This document shows positions 57,601-64,000 of a stretch of 64,000 bases of DNA, piece by piece; the stretch's first letter is position 1, and the number at the start of each line of letters is the position of its first letter. This stretch comes from Roseivivax lentus. Lineage in GTDB: Bacteria > Pseudomonadota > Alphaproteobacteria > Rhodobacterales > Rhodobacteraceae. The stretch is taken from assembly GCF_900156805.1 (NCBI RefSeq), contig NZ_FTOQ01000007.1:62001-126000 (forward strand), in the 5' to 3' direction. A model generated the notes under the pieces. That model was given only the letters and a program-made list of their open reading frames with translations. It was not told where the DNA came from and did not search any database. The translations under genes were made by a program, and so were the position numbers.

Positions 57601-58926
57601 GAGCTTTTGTCGGGACCGACGGATGGTGCCGTCTGGACCGGGTTGCGGGAGCAGATCGCGGGCGTCGCAGCCATCGCGTTGAAATCGCCCGGCTTTGAGA
57701 GGTGCTGACGCCAGTTCGAGAAGCGCCCGACGAGGTCGGGCGCTTCGGCGCGAGGACGGGCCCGGGGGGGCAAGGCAGGGCGCATGGTCGCAAGAGATTC
57801 GCCCTGTGGTCCGGGACCTGCGCTTTCACGCGCGCCGAAATCGCCATCGAGCCGTTGCAGAGCCCGAATCCGGGCGGAAAGCGTCAAATTTTTTCGTTTT
57901 CGGTTTCAAACGAGGGCTCTTGAAAATACTTGTCCGTGCTCGAAAGCCCACACGTTTGCCGACTTTTAATTGATCTAAATCAATATCTTAAAGTTTTTTC
58001 TTAAAAAGGGCGGACCTGCCCACAGGTTTGAGCTTGATGGGGTTTATTAGTCATGGTAATTCAATATAAGCTTGACTAATCCAGCGCTTTTTAGTGTACT
58101 GCCTGAGCTTCACGAGTGTTCTGGTTTTCGGTTTCGAAGGTAGCGTGTGTAAGAGTTTAGCGTGTGGATTGACGCTGGGCCGGAGCCATCTCGCAAGAGT
58201 GGCTTCGGTTCAGCTGAAGCCATCATCCGGCTGTCGATTTGGTCGCGCGTAGGTGTTACGCGGCGCATCGACCCTGCACCTTCTTCCAATTCTTTCCCCT
58301 TTGTTCATCTGCTCTGGTAGCGGGATGATCCCGTGTAGGCCATTGGCGATAGTCCGCCCGGGTGCGGCCATCGAGAATCGTCGGAGTGCGGTGCCGGTCT
58401 GATCGGAGTGCTGGACCGTGATCGGGGCGCCGGCATGATGTGTGTGATGAATTGAAGCTCGGGGTCCATTGCAGATCTCGATCAAGCCGTGATGCCGTGC
58501 CGGGCACCGGACTACTGCTCAAGAGGCTGAAATCCACCTCGGTAATGACGACCGAGACCGGGCGGGCAGGCGGTCCGTTCCAACCTCATCAGGTCCAAGA
58601 TTTCGAAAGGCTGATCCTGCGCTTGCGGCGCAGGTCGGGCGCACTCATGCCCGCCCGGTGCGCTTCTTAAACGCCAACGCTTTGCACTTTGCCGAAGCTG
58701 CGTCCCAAAAGCTTCCGCCCCTTCAATCGGCCCACAGCAGGCTGGCGCATACGCAAAGCCCAAGGCCCGCCCGGTGCCAATCCGAACGGCCCGCAAACAT
58801 CGCACATTCTGCAAAGTTCCGCCTCTTTAACGGCTTTTTCAGCCTCCAGTGTTCGACTGTCACCGTTTCGAAAAGGCACCGAAAGCGTGCCGGGGTGTCG
58901 TCAAATGCCGTCAAGAGGACAACGTC
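57601..58926. other. 1.3-kb region without a supportable gene
   Basis: Short open frames exist on both strands but lack ribosome sites, domains or codon bias, and none is called. The middle part, about 57900-58100, is clearly more AT-rich than the surroundings and contains an FNR box. A promoter and ribosome site (GAGGACAACGTC) for the curlin gene must lie at the right end. A small RNA or decayed gene is possible. Confidence 0.55.
57970..57983. promoter_or_regulatory. Perfect FNR/FnrL box in the non-coding region
   Basis: TTGAT-CTAA-ATCAA matches the FNR consensus at every fixed position. A TATAAG at 58055-58060 would place a start about 91 bp downstream of the box centre, a known class I spacing; no -10 fits -41.5 well on either strand. 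The target is unclear: a plus-strand RNA toward the curlin gene or an unknown transcript. Confidence 0.6.
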
Positions 58927-59394
58927 ATGATCATTCGAGCAGCAAGCATTTTCATCGGGCTCACGAGCCTTCCCACCGTGGCGGCCGCACAAGAGGCTTT
59001 CATGACCCAGATATCCGTGCCGCAGGCGGGCTTCACGGCGACGCTGCCCGCCGGCGCCGCGACCCCCGACATTCAAGGCATCGTCGCCTCGCTGGAGGTT
59101 CCCGCGGGACCTTCTCCCGCGCCGACGATCGACCTCAGCGACTATCCGCTTGTGGCGGCGCCGACCAATGGCGCCATCGCCGATATCCAGAGCACCGGGG
59201 ACAACAACACCGTCACTCTCGTGCAAAACGGCATTAACGCAGCATCGGCGGTGCAAAGCGGGAATTGGGGCACCATCCAGATGGTTCAGACCGGGCAGAA
59301 CAATCGCGCCTCGGTCTACCAGGCCAGCAGCTATGCCAGCGCATCCGTCCTGCAAACCGGCAATAACAATTCGGCTCTCATCATTCAGCGCTAG
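58927..59394 (+). CDS. Curlin-repeat protein (CsgA/CsgB-like)
   Basis: 155 aa. A signal peptide (IIRAASIFIGLTSLPTVAAA) is followed by QEAFMTQIS and a low-complexity linker rich in Pro and Ala. From about residue 82 the curlin repeat appears: DIQSTGDNNTVTLVQNG, then SAVQSGNWGTIQMVQTGQNN, then SVYQASSYASASVLQTGNNN, with the Q-x-G-x-x-N spacing of amyloid-forming units. Only the C-terminal half has repeats, so it may be a nucleator or minor subunit. The ATG at 58927 follows AAGAGGA. Same strand as the IalB-like gene. Confidence 0.83.
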   Translation: MIIRAASIFIGLTSLPTVAAAQEAFMTQISVPQAGFTATLPAGAATPDIQGIVASLEVPAGPSPAPTIDLSDYPLVAAPTNGAIADIQSTGDNNTVTLVQNGINAASAVQSGNWGTIQMVQTGQNNRASVYQASSYASASVLQTGNNNSALIIQR

Positions 59395-59573
59395 GGCGTT
59401 TCTTCGCGATATTCCCGGAAGGGCCGGGGCGTGAATGTGTTTCGCCTTGGCCGCCAGTCCCTTTAACGGCTTGCATGAATTGCCCTTATGCCGGGCATCT
59501 GGATGGCGCTTGGCAAAGAAGCGGTTTTCGCGGACACTCCCGTAAAGTGATTTTACGAGTAAGAGGATTTGCG

Positions 59574-60143
59574 ATGTCCGGTTTCTCCAAAGCGACCCTT
59601 TTTTCAGTTGCGCTGTCGGCGATGGTGGGTGCCACCGATCTGAGCGCGCGGGATCTGCCATCCACATCCGAACCCATCGGGGATTGGCGTTTCGAGTGTT
59701 TCGCCCTCGATGAACGCCCTGATGCGTGCCAGCTTCACCAGAGAATTGTCGCCGAGAACAGCAATTTTGTCGCCTTGGCCGCCGCGCTGACGGTGAATGC
59801 CGTCGGAGATATCGAGGCGCAGATCGCGCTTCCGCTCGGCATTACGCTTCTGGAGCCACCTCGATTGCGGCTCGATGGCGAAGTCGTGGCCTCTCTGCCG
59901 ATCACGCGCTGCACCAATGACGGCTGCATCATCGAGGGGGTTCTGCCGACGGGGCTCGTCGCCCAGCTGCTTGACGCGGAAACGGCGGATATCATCGTTT
60001 TCAGCCCTGAAAACAACACGCTCACGCTGCCCTTCCCGTTGCGCGGGCTCGCCGATGGTTTGGCACGGCTCGAGACCGTCAAACCCGTTCCGGAGCCGGA
60101 TCGCGATGCGACCGGAGACCCCGAGGCACTGGACCAATCGTGA
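59574..60143 (+). CDS. IalB-family secreted protein
   Basis: 189 aa with a signal peptide (KATLFSVALSAMVGATDLSA). The invasion-associated-locus-B fold is indicated by GDWRFECFALDERPDACQL, GITLLEPPRLRLDGE, TRCTNDGCIIEGVL and FPLRGLADGLARL; the two Cys pairs probably form disulfides. Function beyond envelope association is not known. It follows the curlin gene by 179 bp and faces the csg genes, so a role in fibre assembly or anchoring is plausible. Confidence 0.83.
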   Translation: MSGFSKATLFSVALSAMVGATDLSARDLPSTSEPIGDWRFECFALDERPDACQLHQRIVAENSNFVALAAALTVNAVGDIEAQIALPLGITLLEPPRLRLDGEVVASLPITRCTNDGCIIEGVLPTGLVAQLLDAETADIIVFSPENNTLTLPFPLRGLADGLARLETVKPVPEPDRDATGDPEALDQS

Positions 60144-60188
60144 CCTTCAGGAGCTCGCGATAATAGCGCGCCCGATCCGGCCGGTTCC

Positions 60189-60509
60189 TCAATCGTCCAG
60201 GCGGGCCCGTGGGACGACGACGGTTCGGCCCCCGACATTGAGGATGACATTTTCCTCGACCGCGGGTTCGGCCGCTGCCGGTGCCGGGCTTTGCGGCTGG
60301 CTCGGTGCGGCCGGTGCGGATTGGCGCGGAGCAGATTGCCGCACCGGGCGGAACGCCGGGTATTTCTCGACCTGAGCGATATAGGCCTGTTCGGGCACGC
60401 CGGATATCGGCCGGGTATAGGTCAGAAATGCTTCACCCGATGCGGTTTGTGCAAAGACCGGCGTGGATAAAACACAGGCGAGACAGAGTGGAATTGCCGT
60501 TTTCTGCAT
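60189..60509 (-). CDS. Small secreted protein of the curli locus
   Basis: 106 aa. Signal peptide MQKTAIPLCLACVLSTPVFA, then ASGEAFLTYTRP and EQAYIAQVEKYP, which recall the EAYISQV start of the mature curlin proteins nearby. The middle is rich in Pro, Gln and Ala and the end reads ENVILNVGGRTVVVPRARLD. No known domain. The ATG at 60509 follows AGAGGCTGGGGG. Last of the minus-strand csg genes, probably a fibre-associated or chaperone factor. Confidence 0.65.
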   Translation of the reverse strand: MQKTAIPLCLACVLSTPVFAQTASGEAFLTYTRPISGVPEQAYIAQVEKYPAFRPVRQSAPRQSAPAAPSQPQSPAPAAAEPAVEENVILNVGGRTVVVPRARLDD

Positions 60510-60610
60510 TGAAACCCCCAGCCTCTTTTCTTGATGGATGCCCTGTCCGGTATGGGTGGTCGAAGACCTGAAAACAAGGCGCGAAAGACGAAATGCCAAT
60601 TCGGACACCG

Positions 60611-60973
60611 CTATCGCTGAAATGATCCTTCGCAGGTGACTTGCTGCCCCGCATTCTCCACGACTAGATTGGCGGTCATTTCGCTGCCGGGCGATAAAGA
60701 CATCGCGCTTCGCGCGAGTGCGGGCGCGGCCCCGTCAGCCGTAACATCCGGAACCGTTCCGCTCTGGACCGAGGTGGATCGATTCGAGCCGTTGATAAGC
60801 TCCACTTTCAGGAAGTAACGCCCGCCGATCCATTGCGGGTCGGTGGCATGTGCCTCGAGTGTCACGACATTGCTCGTCACGTCGAAGGACAGATCGCAAG
60901 GCGCGTCCTTGGCGAAAAGGGGAGGGGCCATCAGCACGCCCGAAAGGAGGCACATCGCGAAAATCCGGCGCAT
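60611..60973 (-). CDS. csgH: CsgH-like curli chaperone
   Basis: 120 aa with a signal peptide (AMCLLSGVLMAPPLFA). The mature part has CDLSFDVTSNVVTLEAHAT, YFLKVELINGSNRSTSVQSG, ALARSAMSLSPGSEMTANLV and a final Cys, matching the immunoglobulin-like CsgH fold of alphaproteobacteria, the counterpart of E. coli CsgC that stops amyloid forming in the periplasm. The ATG at 60973 follows AAGGGAG. The presence of a CsgH here strongly supports real amyloid secretion from this locus. Confidence 0.75.
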   Translation of the reverse strand: MRRIFAMCLLSGVLMAPPLFAKDAPCDLSFDVTSNVVTLEAHATDPQWIGGRYFLKVELINGSNRSTSVQSGTVPDVTADGAAPALARSAMSLSPGSEMTANLVVENAGQQVTCEGSFQR

Positions 60974-61218
60974 GGCGTTTCTCCCTTTTTGGCCCTGTCC
61001 ATTTGCCGAATGTCGGCGCAACAGATGGCGGCGCAATGTCGATCCGGGCTCGCCCGACTATACCGGCGATCCCGACGCTTTCAAAACCTCGGGGAACGCG
61101 GGGCGCTATCACTCCAGAACGGTCCACCGAGAAGAGCGGATCGACACCGGCAACCCGTGAGGGAAAGGGTCGGCGTTCTCTCGCGGATAGACCGGGTTGC
61201 GGCCTGCGCAGTCGGGGA

Positions 61219-61548
61219 TCAGGTGCCGCTCGTTCCAGACGTGCCGTTGGAGCCGCCATCGTCGTCGCCGCCGAGTGCGGAGATGATCGCGATGAAGGTG
61301 ATGCCTGCCGTCGTCGTCGTCAACGGACCGAGGCCACCGCCCAGCGGGTTGTTCGCGCCAGCGGGGCGCACGCAGGTGACCCGGATCGTCGCGCCGTCGA
61401 TATACTCGGCGGCCTCGATTGCGGCGGCCGTACCGCAGGCGCCTTGCTCTGCGGCGATGCGCAACGCGTCAAGCGTCGTGCCCTGGGCGGAAACGGACCC
61501 GGCGACCGTCAAGAGCGATGCCGACAAAACCAAAGTGCGACCAAACAT
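61219..61548 (-). CDS. Small secreted protein with hydrophobic core and DDDGGS tail
   Basis: 109 aa. Signal peptide (RTLVLSASLLTVAGSVSAQ), a short globular part with two cysteines (GACGTAA, RVTCVRP), then a hydrophobic glycine/threonine segment (PLTTTTAGITFIAIISALGG) and a tail of Asp, Gly, Ser and Thr. This layout recalls YjbE/GfcA-type envelope proteins linked to polysaccharide export. The ATG at 61548 follows AGGGG. Inside the csg cluster, 156 bp after csgG. Confidence 0.6.
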   Translation of the reverse strand: MFGRTLVLSASLLTVAGSVSAQGTTLDALRIAAEQGACGTAAAIEAAEYIDGATIRVTCVRPAGANNPLGGGLGPLTTTTAGITFIAIISALGGDDDGGSNGTSGTSGT

Positions 61549-61704
61549 GGAGAACCCCTTCAACAGTTCTGATAATTGATAAGTGCTTCGTATCGCTCTT
61601 GCCAGCGTGAACCTGCCTGCGCCTGAAGCTGCATCATTTTTGCCCGATGCCGATCTGCAAAGGCCGCGCGGCAGCGTTGGCTCCGGCGCTCCATGCGTAC
61701 GCCA

Positions 61705-62631
61705 TCAATTCCGCGCAATCACTCCCGTGTCGGACTTTTCGGCCTTCATGAATTGGCTGATCTGCGCCGGAGAATAGCCAAGGCGCGCCAGCTCGTAGCG
61801 GGTGCGGTAATCCGAGATGACCTCACGCCCGGCGGTCTCCGTCTTGAAGGCCCATTGGCCGCTTTCGGCGCCCTCTACGATCATCGCCATGACGGCCAGT
61901 TCCATGGCCTCTCTCACCGCGAAGATCTCGGGTTCGTTGCGCGTGAAGCCGGTCTCGTATTCCAGGATCTCGTCGACCGACACGTATTGGAAGACGTCGC
62001 CCTGAACCTGCACCGAATAGACGGTCTTGGTGGTGGTGACGGAGGTCAGAACCCGCCCGGTCGACACGCTGACGGCGCGCAGCGCGACGGTCACGATGTC
62101 CTTGCGGTACTGGCTGAAGCTGCCGACACCGAGAAACCGGGCGCCGACGCCACCGGTGACCGTATTGGTGTCGTATCCCACGATGGAGCCTTCCACGAGG
62201 GTGCCCGCGAACCGCAAGGGCGGAAGCGACACGCCACCGGTGAAGGCGGCCTGGGTCTGCTCGATGATGGCCCGCTCGCGAAGCAGGTTGTCGACCCGTG
62301 CCCGCTCGATCACGTTGAACCACTGGCCGCCACCGGCGGATTTCAGGACATCCGTGAGGATATCCGCGCCGCCTTGCGTGACCGCGCGCGACAGCTCGGC
62401 ATATTCATCGACCGGCTCGTTCTGTCCCGTCAGATCGGGGAAGGCGTATACCCCGACGTCGAGCTGGCGCGCCGGAGGGGGGAGGCGTTCGAGCTTCAGC
62501 CCGGTTTGCGTCGCGGTCATGACCTGAGCCGATTCAATCAGCAGATCGTCGCTCAGCGGGACCGTGTACTCGCAGCCTGCCATTGCGGCCAAGGCGATGG
62601 CGCCGAGGCAAAGTCTCTTGAGTTTCGTCAT
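61705..62631 (-). CDS. csgG: CsgG-family outer-membrane curli secretion lipoprotein
   Basis: 308 aa. Lipobox LAAMAGC with the lipidated cysteine at position 20. CsgG motifs follow: LDVGVYAFPDLTGQNEP, then QWFNVIERARVDNLLRERAI, IVGYDTNTVTGGVGARFLGV and YRKDIVTVALRAVSVSTGRVL, which form the beta-barrel pore region. It is a nonameric channel through which curlin subunits leave the cell. Start chosen at 62631 so that the lipobox lies at the usual distance. Next to csgF upstream, 78 bp away. Confidence 0.88.
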   Translation of the reverse strand: MTKLKRLCLGAIALAAMAGCEYTVPLSDDLLIESAQVMTATQTGLKLERLPPPARQLDVGVYAFPDLTGQNEPVDEYAELSRAVTQGGADILTDVLKSAGGGQWFNVIERARVDNLLRERAIIEQTQAAFTGGVSLPPLRFAGTLVEGSIVGYDTNTVTGGVGARFLGVGSFSQYRKDIVTVALRAVSVSTGRVLTSVTTTKTVYSVQVQGDVFQYVSVDEILEYETGFTRNEPEIFAVREAMELAVMAMIVEGAESGQWAFKTETAGREVISDYRTRYELARLGYSPAQISQFMKAEKSDTGVIARN

Positions 62632-62709
62632 GTCACACCATTCAGAGTACAGTCGCACCGTCAGTCCGGAGCTGACTGCGCCGCCGGTTCCGCGTTGTCG
62701 TTGGAAGGA

Positions 62710-63036
62710 TCAATTACCGCCGCCGGCATCCACCGTGGGATCCGTCGGCGCGCCCGTATTGATCGGGATCACGATCGTCGGGCCGGTGACGCCACCGCCG
62801 CCGCCAATTCCCGGGATCGGTGCCTGTGCGGAGCCACCACCGGAATCAAGCTTGTCCGGATCGATGGTCGCGGTTTTCTGGACATCCGCGAGCCCGAACA
62901 GAAATGCCCCATTGTTGGGATTTCCGCCGAAATTTGGATTGTTGAATTGAAATTCGAGATTATTCGCGCTCACAAAAGGCGCCGAAAAGACAATCGACAC
63001 GGCTGCAATCGCTGAACTCTTTAATAGGGTGCGCAT
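62710..63036 (-). CDS. csgF: CsgF-like curli assembly factor
   Basis: 108 aa. Signal peptide (SSAIAAVSIVFSAPFVSA) then the CsgF signature NLEFQFNNPNFGGNPNNGAF, followed by LFGLADVQKT. In E. coli the N-terminal part of CsgF plugs the CsgG pore and links nucleation to secretion. The C-terminus here is glycine/proline rich and departs from enterobacterial CsgF. The ATG at 63036 follows GAGGAA. Directly upstream of csgG. Confidence 0.86.
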   Translation of the reverse strand: MRTLLKSSAIAAVSIVFSAPFVSANNLEFQFNNPNFGGNPNNGAFLFGLADVQKTATIDPDKLDSGGGSAQAPIPGIGGGGGVTGPTIVIPINTGAPTDPTVDAGGGN

Positions 63037-63195
63037 GATTCCTCGCAGGTCATTCTATCACTGTGTGTCATCAACGGCGGGCACAATACAAGCCAATGTG
63101 CGCAAATTTTGCCTACATACAAGGCGTTGTTGCGACGGAGGCACATGACACAGGGCAACCAGAGGCGCGCGCCTGCGGGAACTTCGGTGTCTGTA

Positions 63196-63801
63196 TTACG
63201 GTTGAATGATCAACGACCCGTTAGCAGTCCGCGTAATCGACGCGACGACCGGGGTCGACGTTGAAGCCTGGTAGACACCAACCTGAAAGCGATCGTTGTT
63301 CGCGGAACTGCGCGTGGCGCCAGGATTGGAAGAGCTGACCATCTGATCGGTGATGTTCAGATCGACTTCGCGCCCCATTCCGTATTGTTCGATCGTGACA
63401 TCGGTATCATTTCCGTAAAGATTGACCGATGCCGTGTGAAACGACCCGACCTGCAGCGCCGTCACGGCATTGTTCATGCCGGAGATGCTGAAGACAGCCT
63501 GATTCGATGTTCCGAGCTGCACGATATTCGAGACGTTTCTCTGACCGAGTACCACGGACACGCCAATATTCTGCAGCCCGTCTTGAACGAGGTTGGATGT
63601 ATTGTCAGACCCGTCAGTGATCTGGGCACCCGCATTCAATTCGCCGGTTTGCACGATATTCTGCGTATTTCCGGTCCCGAATGCGACATTTGCAGCACTG
63701 TGGGACATTCCGACTTGGGAGATGTAGGCTTCTTGCGCCGATGCTGAATTGCCAAGAAAGGCAAGCGCAATTGGCAGCAGCCATGCAATGGGCTGACGCA
63801 T
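63196..63801 (-). CDS. Curlin-repeat fibre subunit (CsgA-like)
   Basis: 201 aa. Signal peptide (AWLLPIALAFLGNSASA) then QEAYISQVGMSHS. From about residue 40 five repeats of about 22 residues follow, with I/V-x-Q-x-G-x-x-N spacing: NIVQTGELNAGAQI, NLVQDGLQNIGVSV, NIVQLGTSNQAVFS, ALQVGSFHTASVNL and TIEQYGMGREVDL; the last is degenerate, and an irregular tail follows. Likely the main amyloid subunit. Between csgF and a truncated gene; weak ribosome site. Confidence 0.85.
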   Translation of the reverse strand: MRQPIAWLLPIALAFLGNSASAQEAYISQVGMSHSAANVAFGTGNTQNIVQTGELNAGAQITDGSDNTSNLVQDGLQNIGVSVVLGQRNVSNIVQLGTSNQAVFSISGMNNAVTALQVGSFHTASVNLYGNDTDVTIEQYGMGREVDLNITDQMVSSSNPGATRSSANNDRFQVGVYQASTSTPVVASITRTANGSLIIQP

Positions 63802-63838
63802 TTTGGGAACTCACAATGGATGGCACTGGTTAGGCAAA

Positions 63839-63865
63839 GTGCCCGGCGAATAAATCGCCGAGCAC
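63839..63865 (-). terminator. Hairpin terminator-like stem
   Basis: GTGCTCGGCGA-tttat-TCGCCGGGCAC on the minus strand: an 11-bp stem with one G-U pair, then TTTG. It lies just downstream of the truncated gene at the window edge and upstream of the curlin gene, so the curlin may have its own promoter or be expressed by read-through. Confidence 0.65.
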
Positions 63866-63879
63866 GCTATGATATCCGA

Positions 63880-64000
63880 TTAGTTCGTGATGGACGAACC
63901 GTAGGGGAAGTTCACGTTGACGACAGGCGTCGGCAGCGGCGTGGTGCCGGGCGTGACATTCGCCGAGAGCGTGGTGGGCAAAAGCAGGCTGACGCCGGCC
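63880..64000 (-). CDS. C-terminal fragment of an unidentified gene (5' part beyond window)
   Basis: 40 codons ending in TAA: about AGVSLLLPTTLSANVTPGTT, then a proline/valine stretch (PLPTPVVNVNFPYGSSITN). The tail is hydrophobic-polar and unlike the curlin repeat, so identity cannot be assigned. Position and direction suggest it belongs to the curli locus, perhaps upstream of a terminator-separated unit. Confidence 0.5.
   Translation of the reverse strand, partial: AGVSLLLPTTLSANVTPGTTPLPTPVVNVNFPYGSSITN

Noticed and set aside
57695-57973. Small plus-strand frame after the desaturase
   Set aside because: No ribosome site, Arg-rich composition, and its end runs into the AT-rich FNR region.
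58210-58537. Minus-strand frames considered as a transposase remnant
   Set aside because: No DDE or IS-family motif, no terminal inverted repeats and no target duplication could be found.

Overview
The window reads as a single contiguous chromosomal segment of a high-GC alphaproteobacterium of the Rhodobacterales (Roseobacter/Paracoccaceae type). The glycerol ABC operon with glpD and glpR, the tctABC carriers, the FnrL-type palindromes, the alphaproteobacterial curli-like genes (including a CsgH-type protein) and the dense coding with strong GGAG ribosome sites all point that way. No rRNA, tRNA, CRISPR array or intact insertion sequence was found.

Layout. 1-5900: glycerol uptake and catabolism (glpD-glpS-glpT-glpP on the minus strand, divergent from the repressor glpR). 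5920-11800: a methyltransferase and a signalling block (hybrid histidine kinase, LuxR-type regulator, small molybdopterin-oxidoreductase-fold protein, and a response regulator with a GGDEF-like but degenerate output domain). 12100-16050: a protein with 40 copies of a Gly/Ser octapeptide, followed by an APH-fold kinase and a GNAT-type acyltransferase. 16150-21100: dabA-dabB inorganic carbon (CO2/bicarbonate) uptake genes with a divergent LysR regulator. 21090-23400: pobA and its divergent AraC regulator. 24280-26900: an NMT1/SsuA-like ABC importer. 27460-29400: a PQQ-type sugar dehydrogenase and a cytochrome c. 30980-36560: a tripartite tricarboxylate-type carrier translationally coupled to gamma-glutamyltransferase, with a divergent LysR gene. 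36870-40110: an ATP-grasp ligase followed by a large protein carrying a papain-like Gln/Cys/His/Asn pattern; this pair is the best candidate here for an undescribed system. 40280-42060: an SLC13 transporter with TrkA-C domains. 42690-46060: a small membrane protein, a sulfotransferase and an arylsulfotransferase-like protein behind a near-perfect FNR-type promoter. 46060-53900: a Sel1 protein, two glycoside hydrolases and a polysaccharide operon (UDP-glucuronate decarboxylase, GalE, cellulose-synthase-like GT2, GH26-like), again preceded by an FNR-type box. 54340-57600: a MetX-like acyltransferase, an ArgP-like LysR and a fatty-acid desaturase. 57600-58930: 1.3 kb with no supportable gene but a perfect FNR box. 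58930-64000: a curli-like amyloid locus (two curlin-repeat proteins, CsgF, CsgG, CsgH, an IalB-like protein and small secreted accessories), truncated by the window end.

Together, much of the right-hand half concerns the cell surface: polysaccharide synthesis and trimming, sulfation, and amyloid fibres. Two of its operons appear to sit behind FnrL-type anaerobic promoters, suggesting oxygen-responsive remodelling of the envelope or biofilm matrix. The left-hand half is mostly nutrient uptake (glycerol, inorganic carbon, aromatic acids, organic acids) with local regulators.
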